Assembly: GCA_023301465.1 (NCBI GenBank)
Contig: JALZUQ010000038.1
Location: 40,513-104,512, forward strand
DNA length: 64,000 bases
Reading direction: 5' to 3'
DNA from: Oligoflexales bacterium
GTDB taxonomy: Bacteria; Bdellovibrionota_B; Oligoflexia; Oligoflexales; JALZUQ01
The translations under genes and the position numbers were made by a program. Shown one piece after another: positions 40,864 to 52,770 of the stretch (position 1 is its first letter; the number at the start of each line of letters is the position of its first letter). Under the pieces are notes generated by a model. The model did not search any database and had not been told where the DNA came from. It saw only the letters and a program-made list of their open reading frames with translations.

Positions 40864-41595
40864 TTATAAATAGTACTTTAACTCACTATCATGATGGTAT
40901 TTTCTTACAAACTTCGCTAGAAGTTGCTTTGCATTTGACTGGTATTTTGTAAATTTGACAGCTACGAATGACTCTTCTTGACCATCATCATTTGTGCGTT
41001 TGCCAGACCTTACAATCACACCACCTAAAATAATCGGTTTATCAGAGACCGGAAGACGAAGCTTTAGGTCAACTTCCTTGTCTTCTGGAAACGACACATC
41101 TGTAAGAATAGACATACCATCCGTAGACACATCACCAACCGTTGCTTTTAATTCTTGTTTATCAAAAAACAAAGAAACGCTAGCATCAAACTCAATTCTA
41201 TTATTATTTCGGACTTGTTTGGATAGAACCATTTTAATTTGCTCTACAAAGTATGTCCTTGGTATAGGTAATTCTAAGTAGATATCTACACCAGCTTTCA
41301 TCGCTTTCTTCTTGATAGACTGAGAAGACTGAACGCTTGTAAGTATAATTGGGATTTCTTTTGTTTTTTCGTCAGACTTTAAAAACCTAATAGATTCTTC
41401 ATAGTTTAAAGAAGGGTCGTCAGCACTAATCACAAGTACTTCAGCATTATCTGCCTGGATATACTTAAAGGCATCTTGAAAGCTGTTCTTATTAGTAACG
41501 AAAATACCCATTTTTCTATATCCGGCTCTTTCAAGCTCACTCGCCATGGATGTCTGCCCCACAGAAACTACTTTAATTTGATCAACGTCTGTCAT
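40864..41595 (-). CDS. Receiver-like + PilZ domain protein
   Basis: Receiver-like fold segment then RIEFDASVSLFFDKQELKATVGDVSTDGMSILTDVSFP. Confidence 0.6.
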   Translation of the reverse strand: MTDVDQIKVVSVGQTSMASELERAGYRKMGIFVTNKNSFQDAFKYIQADNAEVLVISADDPSLNYEESIRFLKSDEKTKEIPIILTSVQSSQSIKKKAMKAGVDIYLELPIPRTYFVEQIKMVLSKQVRNNNRIEFDASVSLFFDKQELKATVGDVSTDGMSILTDVSFPEDKEVDLKLRLPVSDKPIILGGVIVRSGKRTNDDGQEESFVAVKFTKYQSNAKQLLAKFVRKYHHDSELKYYL

Positions 41596-41772
41596 GTCTT
41601 CTCCAATGTAACGTTTAATACTACGACCAAGTTGTTAATCGGCGTATTGATGAGAAATTTAAGTAAAGGATAAAAAAAATAAAAAAAGCTTTTATTACAA
41701 TGACTTAAGAGTGCTTTGTTTTCTAGCAAAATTGAACTCATAGACCACAGAATAAAATCGTCGTCTATTTAA

Positions 41773-43251
41773 TTAAATAAAGTAATCTTCAAAATCACTC
41801 TGAGTATCTGTAATCATCTTGCAAGGATTAAACATTGACCGAGGAATCTCTGCAAAAGCCAAGTTAAAATATATACTATTGCCTAAAACCTCAGACAGTA
41901 AAGTCTCATGGTAATAAACGGTATTACCCTGAAAAGACTTTTTAGCAATAATCCAAAAGTCTTGTGCAATTTTTTGATAGTTTACATCACCTTCAGGGAC
42001 TTCCGCTAAAATCCAGACAGGGTTAAAATGAGTTGCTTTTTTGGGGTCAAAAAAAGTTTCTTGAAATTCATCTTTAGCATGTGACATCTCTAAGCAAAAT
42101 TTAAATTTCTTTTCTTCATTATAAGCAACGCAGGGTAAACCACCTACATCACTTCCAAGATTTTTTACTTGTCCCAAAATATTGATAGGCCTTTCATAGT
42201 TTTGCAAAAGATCGCCATCTGTTGATTCCGTAGCAAAAAACTTCTTCATTAATAAATGTAAAAATGAAGTTTCGGTGTTTTGTAAATCATTTACTTTACC
42301 AAATAGCTTGTGGCACGTGGTTTTAGCAACCGCTTCCGCAGCAACAAAATTGTTAGATTTTAAAAACTTTCTGATTTGCTTTATTTCCTTTAAAACAAAC
42401 CCAAAAAACCCATTAAAACTCTTAACCCCCTTCACCACTTTCGGATGATCACCTGTCAAATTATCAATATTTCGAAATAAAACACCTTGTGCATTCGGAC
42501 ACTTTTCTTTGATAACATGAATAAATTGAGTGATTCCACCGTGACCTGCTGGAACTAAAGACAAGTTCTCGTCAATCACTAAAGGCTCACCTTGATCATT
42601 GAAACGAATGGTTGAGTAAGGTTCATCTTGTTCATAATAATGTGTGTTTTCTCCAAGTTGTAAATTTGAAAAAACTGAATGTGACTTATAAGGAACAATC
42701 ACATGGTTTTTCTTGAAACCATAAGATTCATTTTCTTTTAATTTTATCTGAAGAAAACTCAAATTATTTTTAAAACAAGACTGAAGAGCTTTTGGTTTTG
42801 CAGACTCATCAATCAACTCTTTAAATGAATCATTAAAAACAAAACCATCTTGCAGCATTGCGTCTCTGATTTCTTGCGGAAGTGAAGAGTTCAATATTTT
42901 TTGTATTTGCGAAGATTCTAAGTCTATTGCTTTACCTCTATGCTCTTCGACTAATGCGTAAAGAGGTTTAAGATATCTAGAGGATGCTCCGGCAGCCAAA
43001 ATCAATGATTCAACATGGACTTCTGAGTCATATTTGCTAACCGTCTCATAATCTATAACTGTTTGATTTTCTGTTTTACAGGTTTCTGCAATGGAGTATT
43101 TTGGTAAACTTGTAAAATCTGTAGAAATAAACTGTTTAATTCGATCTTTATGCAAATTAATAATTTCTAAGTTCAAACCTAGTTTTTTAACTCTTTTAGA
43201 AAAATCCATGGAACCCTCTTTATATAAAATCGTAAAAATATAGTTTTTCAT
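41773..43251 (-). CDS. DUF4301-like protein
   Basis: LILAAGASSRYLKPL; PAGHGGITQFIHVIKEKCPNAQGVLFRNIDNLTGD. Start probably MDFSKRVKKLG. Confidence 0.6.
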   Translation of the reverse strand: MKNYIFTILYKEGSMDFSKRVKKLGLNLEIINLHKDRIKQFISTDFTSLPKYSIAETCKTENQTVIDYETVSKYDSEVHVESLILAAGASSRYLKPLYALVEEHRGKAIDLESSQIQKILNSSLPQEIRDAMLQDGFVFNDSFKELIDESAKPKALQSCFKNNLSFLQIKLKENESYGFKKNHVIVPYKSHSVFSNLQLGENTHYYEQDEPYSTIRFNDQGEPLVIDENLSLVPAGHGGITQFIHVIKEKCPNAQGVLFRNIDNLTGDHPKVVKGVKSFNGFFGFVLKEIKQIRKFLKSNNFVAAEAVAKTTCHKLFGKVNDLQNTETSFLHLLMKKFFATESTDGDLLQNYERPINILGQVKNLGSDVGGLPCVAYNEEKKFKFCLEMSHAKDEFQETFFDPKKATHFNPVWILAEVPEGDVNYQKIAQDFWIIAKKSFQGNTVYYHETLLSEVLGNSIYFNLAFAEIPRSMFNPCKMITDTQSDFEDYFI

Positions 43252-43357
43252 TAATAAAATTCATGAGTAATTACTGAATAAAATCTTAACGAGAATCTGA
43301 AACAAACTCAAGATATTTTTAATAAAGTCGATAACTTATATGAATTAGGATAGGTTT

Positions 43358-46300
43358 ATGGGTACAAAAAAACTACCACCTAAAAAAACAATGATCGACG
43401 ACCAAACTCAAAAGGTTGGTGCGTTTGATATTATTGAGTCAGAAAACAAAAAAAATAAACACCTCCAATATCAAATATCTTTCGATAGCTTGCTTGACTC
43501 ACTAAATAAATATTGTGGTCGGTACTTAAAGCTAAACATCTACTCAAAAATATTTATCTTAAATAAAAATCAATTTGTACTAGAACATGTTGTTCAAAGA
43601 CGAAAGAGAAACAGCAGTAGTCAGAAACTATCTGCGATGGCTTATATGTCATACAAAATATCATTAAATGTAAATGCTGATTTTTTGGATATTATTGTTG
43701 ATGACCTTGTCATTATTGGAGACATCAAACAAGAAAATTATAAAAAAATAATTCAATTTGTTAACTCTATAGAATTGTTTAAAATCATTAACCTTCAAAG
43801 CAATATTAATATTCTTCCTAAAAAAAATACATTTTATCACTCTCTAAACTTAAAGAATTTTATTACATCTCATCTAAAAAATAACGATTTTGAAGAGGGT
43901 TTTAAAGCTAACCACATGAACATAGCAATCGAAGATGGTAGCATTAATCTAGAAATTCACGAATCAAGAAAAACTCAAAAACAAAATTTGGGTTATTCAG
44001 ATATTAATTTCGACCTAAGAAGTATTGAAATACAAGAATATTCTGAAGCTTTCTCAAAAATTGACAACCTCTTTCAAACCCACAAAGTAACCGAGTGCTC
44101 TCAGGAAATTTTTAAATCATTATTAAAACATACAAATAATCGACTTATTTTGAGTTATTTATCAATGGTGATGATTTTTCAAAAAACTGATCAACAACAC
44201 TTAAATTTGCTCATAAGTGGGATTAACCATTTTCCAACAGAGAACATTTTATTATCAGCTTTACTGAAACACTATTTCAACACGAAAAGACCAAGTCAAA
44301 TTATTGATACACTTGAAAAAATAACTTTTAATATTACAAATATTGACCCAAAAACCCCAAGCCTAATTGCAAGTTTTTTACCTGAGGTTCTTGGAGATTT
44401 ATGGGAAAAAATTGATTTTGATCAAGCTCGTATTTGTTACAAAAAAGCACTTCAAGTAGAACCAGGACATCCAAGGATACTTACAAAACTCATTGAACTT
44501 GCAGAAAAACAACAAAAACATAACGAGCAACTTAACTACTTAAAACAGATGATTAATATTGAAAGAAGACAACCACACTTAGCAGACCAGTTAATGAAGG
44601 CATCTAAAATCTACCATAGACAGAATCAACCGGCTCAAGCTATTGAGTACGCTGCTAAGGGCTTTAAACTATCTCCTAACTCAATGAAAGCAGCTACTTT
44701 ACTCTCGGATTTATACAACGAAACAAAACAATATGAAAAATCCGTAGTAGTCATCGATATGTTTATTAAAAATAATAAACAAAATCTCTCTAGAAGTGAT
44801 CACAGTAAACTACAATTAGCACTCGCAAGAATCTGGCTTAATCATCTATCAAGGCCTGACATCGCTATTATTCATTTAGACAGATCTATTAATCTTAACG
44901 AAAAAAATAGCGAATCCATGATGCTTCTTGCGAGCATTTATCGTGAACAAGGTAACTATACAGAACTAGTGAAAGCTCTCAATATTCAGCTACAAAATTA
45001 CAGAAAACAAAAACGTGACAATGAGGCAACAAGTATCATTCAAGAGCTAGCCAGTATTTATAAAAATCACTTAGATCAATCTGACGATGCATGGGTACTA
45101 TATAAAGCAGCTTTACTTGGAGAGAGAATAGATGCAGAAGTTTTTACTAAGTACTTAACCAATGATACTGATGGAGTTGATTGGAATGATGTTGAAAAAA
45201 AATTAAAATCACAGCTCATTAACGATAAAGAAAAAAAACAAAAATTTGAAACTCTGACACTACTCTACAAAGTACAACTAAATCACACACAAGACATAGA
45301 TGAAGCTTATACCACACTCTTAAAAGCAAGTGAGTTTGGCACTATTGAAAAACATGCATTTAATCAATTATGCAACCATCTAATAAAAAACAAAAAATTC
45401 AAGAAGACTCATGAGATTTTAAAAGAACGTATTGAACACGTCACTAGCTTTGAAAAAACTCATCTTATAGAAAAAATAATTAAACTACCTTTTTCACCTA
45501 ACTTACACGAAAAAGACGAGTATATTGTAAGACTATTAAAATCTGATAATTCTAAAGACTATCCACTATTTGATCGTCTTACAGAGTACGCCAAAAACAA
45601 CGATGAAGACAACTTTGAGAACCTGTTAAAACAGGTTAAAAGGATTCAAACCGACAACACAAAAATCCACTCATGGCTAAACGCAACGAATCAGATAATA
45701 TTTGAACATCAATTCTCATCTAAATTCAGGATGCTTGAAAAAAACTTTCAATTCATGTGGACATTAACGGATGACAAAACTTCTTTAGCAAAAATAGCTG
45801 TTAATTTTCTATCTAACTCTGACGATTTAAACCAGTTAAGAAAATATGTAATTTATTTATTAGAAGCCAAAATAACACCCTCTTTGGAACAAGATAAAAT
45901 AGAACAAATTATTGGCCCTGATCCAGACTTAAAATTCACATACTTATACCCACTTTGTTTTCACGAAGATAAAAATCGAGTCAAAAACATCAGAAAAACT
46001 GTTAAATTACTTTCTATGTTACAAGACAAAAAACCAGAAATTAAAATAAGTCTATTATATGAACTCTCAAAAGAAACTCAACTATCTAAAGAAGAATTTG
46101 ATATTCTAAACCGCTATATGGAGAAACATCATAAATGGAATGAAGTCTCTCAGTTACTACATAATCAAATCAATAATTCTCAAAGCGATAGTAATAAATT
46201 ACTCTTACAATCTAAACTCGCATTACTTCTTGCACAAAAATTTAATCGCTTTGAATCATCTTATAAAATAATGAAAGAGGCCTTTGAAGATCACAACAAC

Positions 46301-48319
46301 ACAAATAAACAAGAATGCATTGACACCACACTTGAACTTATTGACAAACACCCAGATAACACACATAAAAAACTCTTGTTGAGTTTAATCTGGAATCATT
46401 ACGAGCACATGAAACAATCTCAAGATATTAGAAAGTTTTTTCAAATTGCTTCGACAGAAAAAATATCATTACCAGGCCTTGTAGAAAAACTTAGTAAAAA
46501 CAAGGACCAAGCTACTGTATATAGCACAATGAAAGACGTCTGGAATGAAGGCTACCAAGACTTTAACACAGCAAAATTTATTTTAGAGAAGGCAATAAAT
46601 CAAAAATTAAAACCAGATGTGATTTTTTATTGGTTAAGATCTGTCGAGCTAATTCAAAATCAATTTAGCTTAGAAGAGCACATTAGAGAGACCATAGAAA
46701 AGATCAAAGATTATGATACCGTTGATGAAATAGACTTATTTGACTCTTTTTTATCTCACCCAAATTCAATTGATTCACAATCTATTATCGAAATATTACT
46801 TCCTATTGCATTAAAAAACTTTCGTGCAGAAAAAGAGCCAATAAGAACGTATCGTTATTTTCAAAAAGTGCTAGAACTTGATGCCTACAACACAGAAGCT
46901 ATTATTCCATATTACTTTCTATTACTTGATTACGGTACAATCGAAAACAAAATCAGTTTCTCAAAAGATCTTATGGCACTACTTACTAAAAATCCTGATT
47001 TGCTTAATGATTACCCGTTAACAATAGAGTCCATTGACAGAAAATACAAAAAATTAATCAACATCATGAACGCTCAAAAATCAACCGCCAACACACATAA
47101 CGAACAAAACAAAGCTCATAACACACAAAAACTTTCTAAATCCACACACTTAACAAATCATAATACCGAAATTACTAACGTAGAAATCGATAACAATAAG
47201 ACAATTATAGCTCCAAAATTAGAACTTGAACTTACAGAAATCACTACTGATAAAAATCAAAAACAAGAAAATTTACAAATAGAATTACCACCGGTTCCCA
47301 CTTCAGCAAAAGTCGAAAACCTAGTTTCTAACTGGCGTGAGTCAATAGAGAATGATCATATTGATTCAAATGACATTGAGAACATATTGGACAACCTTAA
47401 TAAGACAACCATTCAAGAGCAAAGCTTAGGGATTCAAGTCATTAGTTTATTATCTGGCAAACCAGAACTGTTAGATAAGTGCCCTTTACAACCCTGGACA
47501 AAAAAAATTAATAACGAATTCCATAACACCACAAAAAAAAGAAAAAGCCTCAATCTTCCAGTTAAATATACTATAACCGCATTTGTTAAGCTTATTCAAA
47601 ACTTAAGCAAAATGATTTCAGATATTTTTGATTCAAAATTTTCACGTAAATTTGTTTTACGAACATTGAATATGAATGTAGATTTGTTAAATAAGAAATC
47701 TGATTTTCTTTCAGTTGATAATCAAAAAATTCAACCTTTGAATCTACATTTTTATGCTGACGACTTTAAAAATGCTCAATTAAAACTATGTAATGTTAAG
47801 GGAATAAATCATCAAATAACTTTTGAACAAACAACTAAAACAATTTACTTTGATTTAGACTATCACTATGAAAAAGATATTAAAAAACTATCTTACCAAA
47901 TATTATATTTATATTTCCTAAGCAAAAACAAACTATACATCATTATGAACTTGAATTTTGACCCAGATTTAAAAGGTTTTATAACAGCATTAAGAACCTA
48001 TGTTAAAGAAGGAAAGATTATTAATGTAAAAGATAGAAATAAATTAAAAACAGCCTTTAGTGCATTTTCGAGACAGAAATTGGATCCATATATTCCAGTA
48101 CTAACAAGTATAAACCGCCAAACTTATGCTGAAATTAAAAACTCCATCAATCAGAGCATCTATCAAGAGATGCTCCTTGATAACCTTGATCTTCTTAGCA
48201 TTATTAAACTAATACTAAACGTAGACCCACTTGCAAATCTTCAAGTTTTTAGAAACGTCATTCAAGATGAACAAGTTATGGAACTCATCAAATACGCAAC
48301 TGAACTGAAGTTAGATTAG
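43358..48319 (+). CDS. Giant TPR-repeat protein
   Basis: 1653 aa; TPR-like units such as DFDQARICYKKALQVEPGHPRILTKLIELAEKQ and PAQAIEYAAKGFKLSPNSMKAATLLSDLY. Confidence 0.75.
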   Translation: MGTKKLPPKKTMIDDQTQKVGAFDIIESENKKNKHLQYQISFDSLLDSLNKYCGRYLKLNIYSKIFILNKNQFVLEHVVQRRKRNSSSQKLSAMAYMSYKISLNVNADFLDIIVDDLVIIGDIKQENYKKIIQFVNSIELFKIINLQSNINILPKKNTFYHSLNLKNFITSHLKNNDFEEGFKANHMNIAIEDGSINLEIHESRKTQKQNLGYSDINFDLRSIEIQEYSEAFSKIDNLFQTHKVTECSQEIFKSLLKHTNNRLILSYLSMVMIFQKTDQQHLNLLISGINHFPTENILLSALLKHYFNTKRPSQIIDTLEKITFNITNIDPKTPSLIASFLPEVLGDLWEKIDFDQARICYKKALQVEPGHPRILTKLIELAEKQQKHNEQLNYLKQMINIERRQPHLADQLMKASKIYHRQNQPAQAIEYAAKGFKLSPNSMKAATLLSDLYNETKQYEKSVVVIDMFIKNNKQNLSRSDHSKLQLALARIWLNHLSRPDIAIIHLDRSINLNEKNSESMMLLASIYREQGNYTELVKALNIQLQNYRKQKRDNEATSIIQELASIYKNHLDQSDDAWVLYKAALLGERIDAEVFTKYLTNDTDGVDWNDVEKKLKSQLINDKEKKQKFETLTLLYKVQLNHTQDIDEAYTTLLKASEFGTIEKHAFNQLCNHLIKNKKFKKTHEILKERIEHVTSFEKTHLIEKIIKLPFSPNLHEKDEYIVRLLKSDNSKDYPLFDRLTEYAKNNDEDNFENLLKQVKRIQTDNTKIHSWLNATNQIIFEHQFSSKFRMLEKNFQFMWTLTDDKTSLAKIAVNFLSNSDDLNQLRKYVIYLLEAKITPSLEQDKIEQIIGPDPDLKFTYLYPLCFHEDKNRVKNIRKTVKLLSMLQDKKPEIKISLLYELSKETQLSKEEFDILNRYMEKHHKWNEVSQLLHNQINNSQSDSNKLLLQSKLALLLAQKFNRFESSYKIMKEAFEDHNNTNKQECIDTTLELIDKHPDNTHKKLLLSLIWNHYEHMKQSQDIRKFFQIASTEKISLPGLVEKLSKNKDQATVYSTMKDVWNEGYQDFNTAKFILEKAINQKLKPDVIFYWLRSVELIQNQFSLEEHIRETIEKIKDYDTVDEIDLFDSFLSHPNSIDSQSIIEILLPIALKNFRAEKEPIRTYRYFQKVLELDAYNTEAIIPYYFLLLDYGTIENKISFSKDLMALLTKNPDLLNDYPLTIESIDRKYKKLINIMNAQKSTANTHNEQNKAHNTQKLSKSTHLTNHNTEITNVEIDNNKTIIAPKLELELTEITTDKNQKQENLQIELPPVPTSAKVENLVSNWRESIENDHIDSNDIENILDNLNKTTIQEQSLGIQVISLLSGKPELLDKCPLQPWTKKINNEFHNTTKKRKSLNLPVKYTITAFVKLIQNLSKMISDIFDSKFSRKFVLRTLNMNVDLLNKKSDFLSVDNQKIQPLNLHFYADDFKNAQLKLCNVKGINHQITFEQTTKTIYFDLDYHYEKDIKKLSYQILYLYFLSKNKLYIIMNLNFDPDLKGFITALRTYVKEGKIINVKDRNKLKTAFSAFSRQKLDPYIPVLTSINRQTYAEIKNSINQSIYQEMLLDNLDLLSIIKLILNVDPLANLQVFRNVIQDEQVMELIKYATELKLD

Positions 48320-48347
48320 GGAATTTGTAATTAAAAAATTAAGACAC

Positions 48348-48854
48348 TCAAGCACTTCTAGATAAAGCACCAGTAATAAACATAAAATATGATTCTTCAA
48401 TAGCATCAAAGATCAACTCCATACTACATGATTCACACTTTAAAATAGGGGCTTGACCCTGCGAAAGATCATTAGCACTTGAATCAATATGGATTAGTCT
48501 TTCCAGAGGTTTATCTTCTTTTTCACAATAGTATGGAGCATAAAAAGAATTAACGATTCCCACACCTAATGTAGCGGGCACCATATTAAATTGATCAATT
48601 GTAGAGACAGAGCATTCTTCAAATGAAAGAGAGTCCACTTCTTCAAGCTCTTTCATAAAAAACACCCATTCTCGAATACCGCATGAGTTAAAGCTACGGA
48701 TTTGTGACATGTTAAATATGACTTCCTTACACTTTGTTATTTCTATTTTCTTGAAATCAAATCTTTCAGTCATTTCACCTTCAAAGGTATATGTAGCCAC
48801 ATCCCCTTGTTGATTTACAGTTATATTCAAGTTTTCGAATTGATAAGACGTCAT
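48348..48854 (-). CDS. STAS-like domain protein
   Basis: VATYTFEGEMTERFDFKKIEITKCKEVIFNMSQIRSFNSCGIREWVFFMKEL. Confidence 0.45.
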   Translation of the reverse strand: MTSYQFENLNITVNQQGDVATYTFEGEMTERFDFKKIEITKCKEVIFNMSQIRSFNSCGIREWVFFMKELEEVDSLSFEECSVSTIDQFNMVPATLGVGIVNSFYAPYYCEKEDKPLERLIHIDSSANDLSQGQAPILKCESCSMELIFDAIEESYFMFITGALSRSA

Positions 48855-48901
48855 ATTATGTGTATCGGATCTTTAAAAAATAGCATTAAAATCCGGGAAA
48901 T

Positions 48902-49885
48902 CTAATGATTATAAGCACATGTTTTTATTGCTGTTTTTATGGCTATTTTCGAAAACATCAACATCGAGCCTATGGACAAATTCTCTAAGCTGTCACCATG
49001 AGAATGCCAAACATTAGTATTTTCGAAATCAATGATATCAATGGATGGAATTCCAACCTGTAAAAAAGAGGTATGGTCATCTTCAATTGGAATTTTATTA
49101 CCTAATATTTTTTGATAACCCAACTCACTAATAGATTTCAACATTAATTCAGACAGTTCTGAATTAGAAAACGTATCCAAAGTTATTTTTGGATTTTTTG
49201 AGCCAATCATATCAAGTAAAATAAGTGCTATGATTTTTTTATTTGTATCTGGAAGGCACCATTCTTTATCACACTTTTTTAACTGACTCACAAAGTATCT
49301 TGACCCATATGTATTATCCTTTATTTTAATAGGGTAACTTGAATCGCCATCATTCCAGTTATGTAATACAGACTCTTCTCCGTCAAACCAAACCCCCACA
49401 AAATGGCAGTTTGGTTCTTGTTGGTTGAGGTAGTTAAGAAAATTCATTACTGCCGTGCTAGAAGAAGCACTATCATTTGCACCAACATAGGCGAGGTCTT
49501 GAAGGTTCTTAGTATCGTAATGACTACCAATAAGGACGACAGGCTTCTCAGCTTTATCCTTTGTCAGCCATAAAATATTTTGCCCAGATTTTTCCAGTTT
49601 TAAAACACCAGGGCCTTTTAATTCAGGGTTGGGGGTAATAGATTTAAAATTCTGAGACTTAACTTCAAACCCTTGTTCTTCACCTCTTTTAGCGATGTAC
49701 TCAGCAACTTGGTATTGCCGAAAGCTTCCGAACGCATGTGGTAAATTAGTAAAGTACTCTAGGTCTTTTTTGATCTTATCTGGAAATTGGTACTGGTGAT
49801 GATCTTGGGAAGAAGTATCACTACATGCACGTGGTTGGCATGCAAGTAGTGATGCAATCATGAAAATACTAACAAGTGTTTTCAA
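48902..49885 (-). CDS. M28-family peptidase / glutaminyl cyclase-like lipoprotein
   Basis: IASLLACQPRAC lipobox; VVLIGSHYDTK; GANDSASSSTAVMNFL; VWFDGEES; IEDDHTSFLQVGIPSIDIIDF. Confidence 0.85.
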   Translation of the reverse strand: MKTLVSIFMIASLLACQPRACSDTSSQDHHQYQFPDKIKKDLEYFTNLPHAFGSFRQYQVAEYIAKRGEEQGFEVKSQNFKSITPNPELKGPGVLKLEKSGQNILWLTKDKAEKPVVLIGSHYDTKNLQDLAYVGANDSASSSTAVMNFLNYLNQQEPNCHFVGVWFDGEESVLHNWNDGDSSYPIKIKDNTYGSRYFVSQLKKCDKEWCLPDTNKKIIALILLDMIGSKNPKITLDTFSNSELSELMLKSISELGYQKILGNKIPIEDDHTSFLQVGIPSIDIIDFENTNVWHSHGDSLENLSIGSMLMFSKIAIKTAIKTCAYNH

Positions 49886-49886
49886 T

Positions 49887-51170
<1,284 letters not shown>

Positions 51171-51228
51171 TTATAAATAGTGCTATTAAACTAATAAACT
51201 ACATTATTATTGCTACAAAGGAAACATC

Positions 51229-52707
51229 ATGAGTAAAAGCTGGCAAAAACAACAACCACAAGTACTAGATTGGTTGGAAACGCTTCACTTGAACCACTTA
51301 CAAAGTGCAAACGATGCAGCAAACGACTCGTTTATCGCTTGTTCTGCCACAAAAAAAGGCGATGATTGGGTAGTAAACTCAAGCCACTCAAAAAAATCTG
51401 ACCTTCAAAAAGCCGTGCAAGATATGAATTGGCAAGGCGGTCAACCAATTACTGTTAGTGTTTCTGGAACAAACTTCATTGTTGCAACTTACTGCGAACT
51501 CAAAGTAACAGAGCACCAAAAGGCTAGACAATGGGGACTGGACGTTGCAAAAGTTCTTAAAAACATTGCACCTAAATCAATTCTTTTAGACAACACCTCC
51601 AGTGAAGCATTTGTTGGTTTAAGCCAAGGGTTACACCAATCAAATAATTTTAAAAAACCAAAAAAAGCGGAACTACCTGCGACGGTTGAAGTTGTAGGAA
51701 TAGATAAAGACCAAATGGCAGCAAGTGTCCATCTTTGTAAATCAATGTCTCTAACAAGATTTATACAAGACGCACCTGCAAACTGGTTAACTCCTACTAA
51801 ATTTGCTGAAATCGGATCAGACGTAGCAAAAGCTGCTGGCTTAGAAGTAAAAATATTTGGCCAATCTGAGCTTGAAGCAAACAATATGAATATCTTTTTA
51901 GCGGTTGCACAAGGCTCTATTGAAGAACCAAAAATGATTGTGATCGAAAAGAAAGGCTCAAAAAAACCAAATGAATACTTTTCTCTTGTCGGTAAAGGCT
52001 TAACTTTTGATGCTGGTGGTATCAGCATTAAGCCAAGTGCTGGCATGGGCGAAATGAAATACGATATGTCTGGTGGAGCTGCGGTATTAGGTGCTATGCA
52101 CTACCTCAGCCACTTTGATTTCCCAATGAGTGTTGTTGCTGCAATTGGATGTACTGAAAACATGTGCTCTGGATCTGCCATTAAACCGGGTGACGTCGTG
52201 ACTGGGCATAAAGGAAAATCCGTAGAGATTCTTAACACGGATGCAGAAGGTCGACTGGTTCTTGCAGATGTACTTTCGTACGTTTGTGAAGAGTACAAAC
52301 CTGAATACATGATCAATGCTGCCACCCTAACTGGGTCTGTACTCCATGCACTTGGTGGATTTGGATCTGCCATTATGTCTAACAATGATCAATTTAGTGC
52401 TGAAGTCATGCAAGCCTCAAAAAATGCCGGGGAGCCCATGTGGCCTCTTCCTTTATGGCCTGAATCTGACCGAGAAACAAAAGCTGATTGCGGTGATCTT
52501 GCAAACATTGCAAAACCAAGCATTAAAGCCGGTTCTATTATGGCCGGTGCATTCTTGAAACAGTTTGTAGACGAAAAAGTAAAGTGGGCTCACCTTGATA
52601 TTGCTGGAACCGCATGGGGATGCAAAGCAGTTGGTTACCCTGCTTCTGCCGGGACTGCATTTGGTTTAAGAACCATGGCAGAAACATGCATTAGATTAAA
52701 TAAGTAA
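51229..52707 (+). CDS. pepA: Leucyl aminopeptidase (M17)
   Basis: LVGKGLTFDAGGISIKPS; NTDAEGRLVLADVLSY. Confidence 0.95.
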   Translation: MSKSWQKQQPQVLDWLETLHLNHLQSANDAANDSFIACSATKKGDDWVVNSSHSKKSDLQKAVQDMNWQGGQPITVSVSGTNFIVATYCELKVTEHQKARQWGLDVAKVLKNIAPKSILLDNTSSEAFVGLSQGLHQSNNFKKPKKAELPATVEVVGIDKDQMAASVHLCKSMSLTRFIQDAPANWLTPTKFAEIGSDVAKAAGLEVKIFGQSELEANNMNIFLAVAQGSIEEPKMIVIEKKGSKKPNEYFSLVGKGLTFDAGGISIKPSAGMGEMKYDMSGGAAVLGAMHYLSHFDFPMSVVAAIGCTENMCSGSAIKPGDVVTGHKGKSVEILNTDAEGRLVLADVLSYVCEEYKPEYMINAATLTGSVLHALGGFGSAIMSNNDQFSAEVMQASKNAGEPMWPLPLWPESDRETKADCGDLANIAKPSIKAGSIMAGAFLKQFVDEKVKWAHLDIAGTAWGCKAVGYPASAGTAFGLRTMAETCIRLNK

Positions 52708-52719
52708 AAACTGAATATA

Positions 52720-52759
52720 AAAAAACCCATCCTACTTGATAAAAGTAGGATGGGTTTTT
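52720..52759. terminator. Bidirectional intrinsic terminator
   Basis: AAAAACCCATCCTACTT-GATA-AAAGTAGGATGGGTTTTT between convergent genes. Confidence 0.95.
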
Positions 52760-52770
52760 GTTTGTTATCC

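Noticed and set aside
51489-52385. Minus-strand ORFs of 185 and 94 aa
   Set aside because: Fully antisense to the leucyl aminopeptidase gene.
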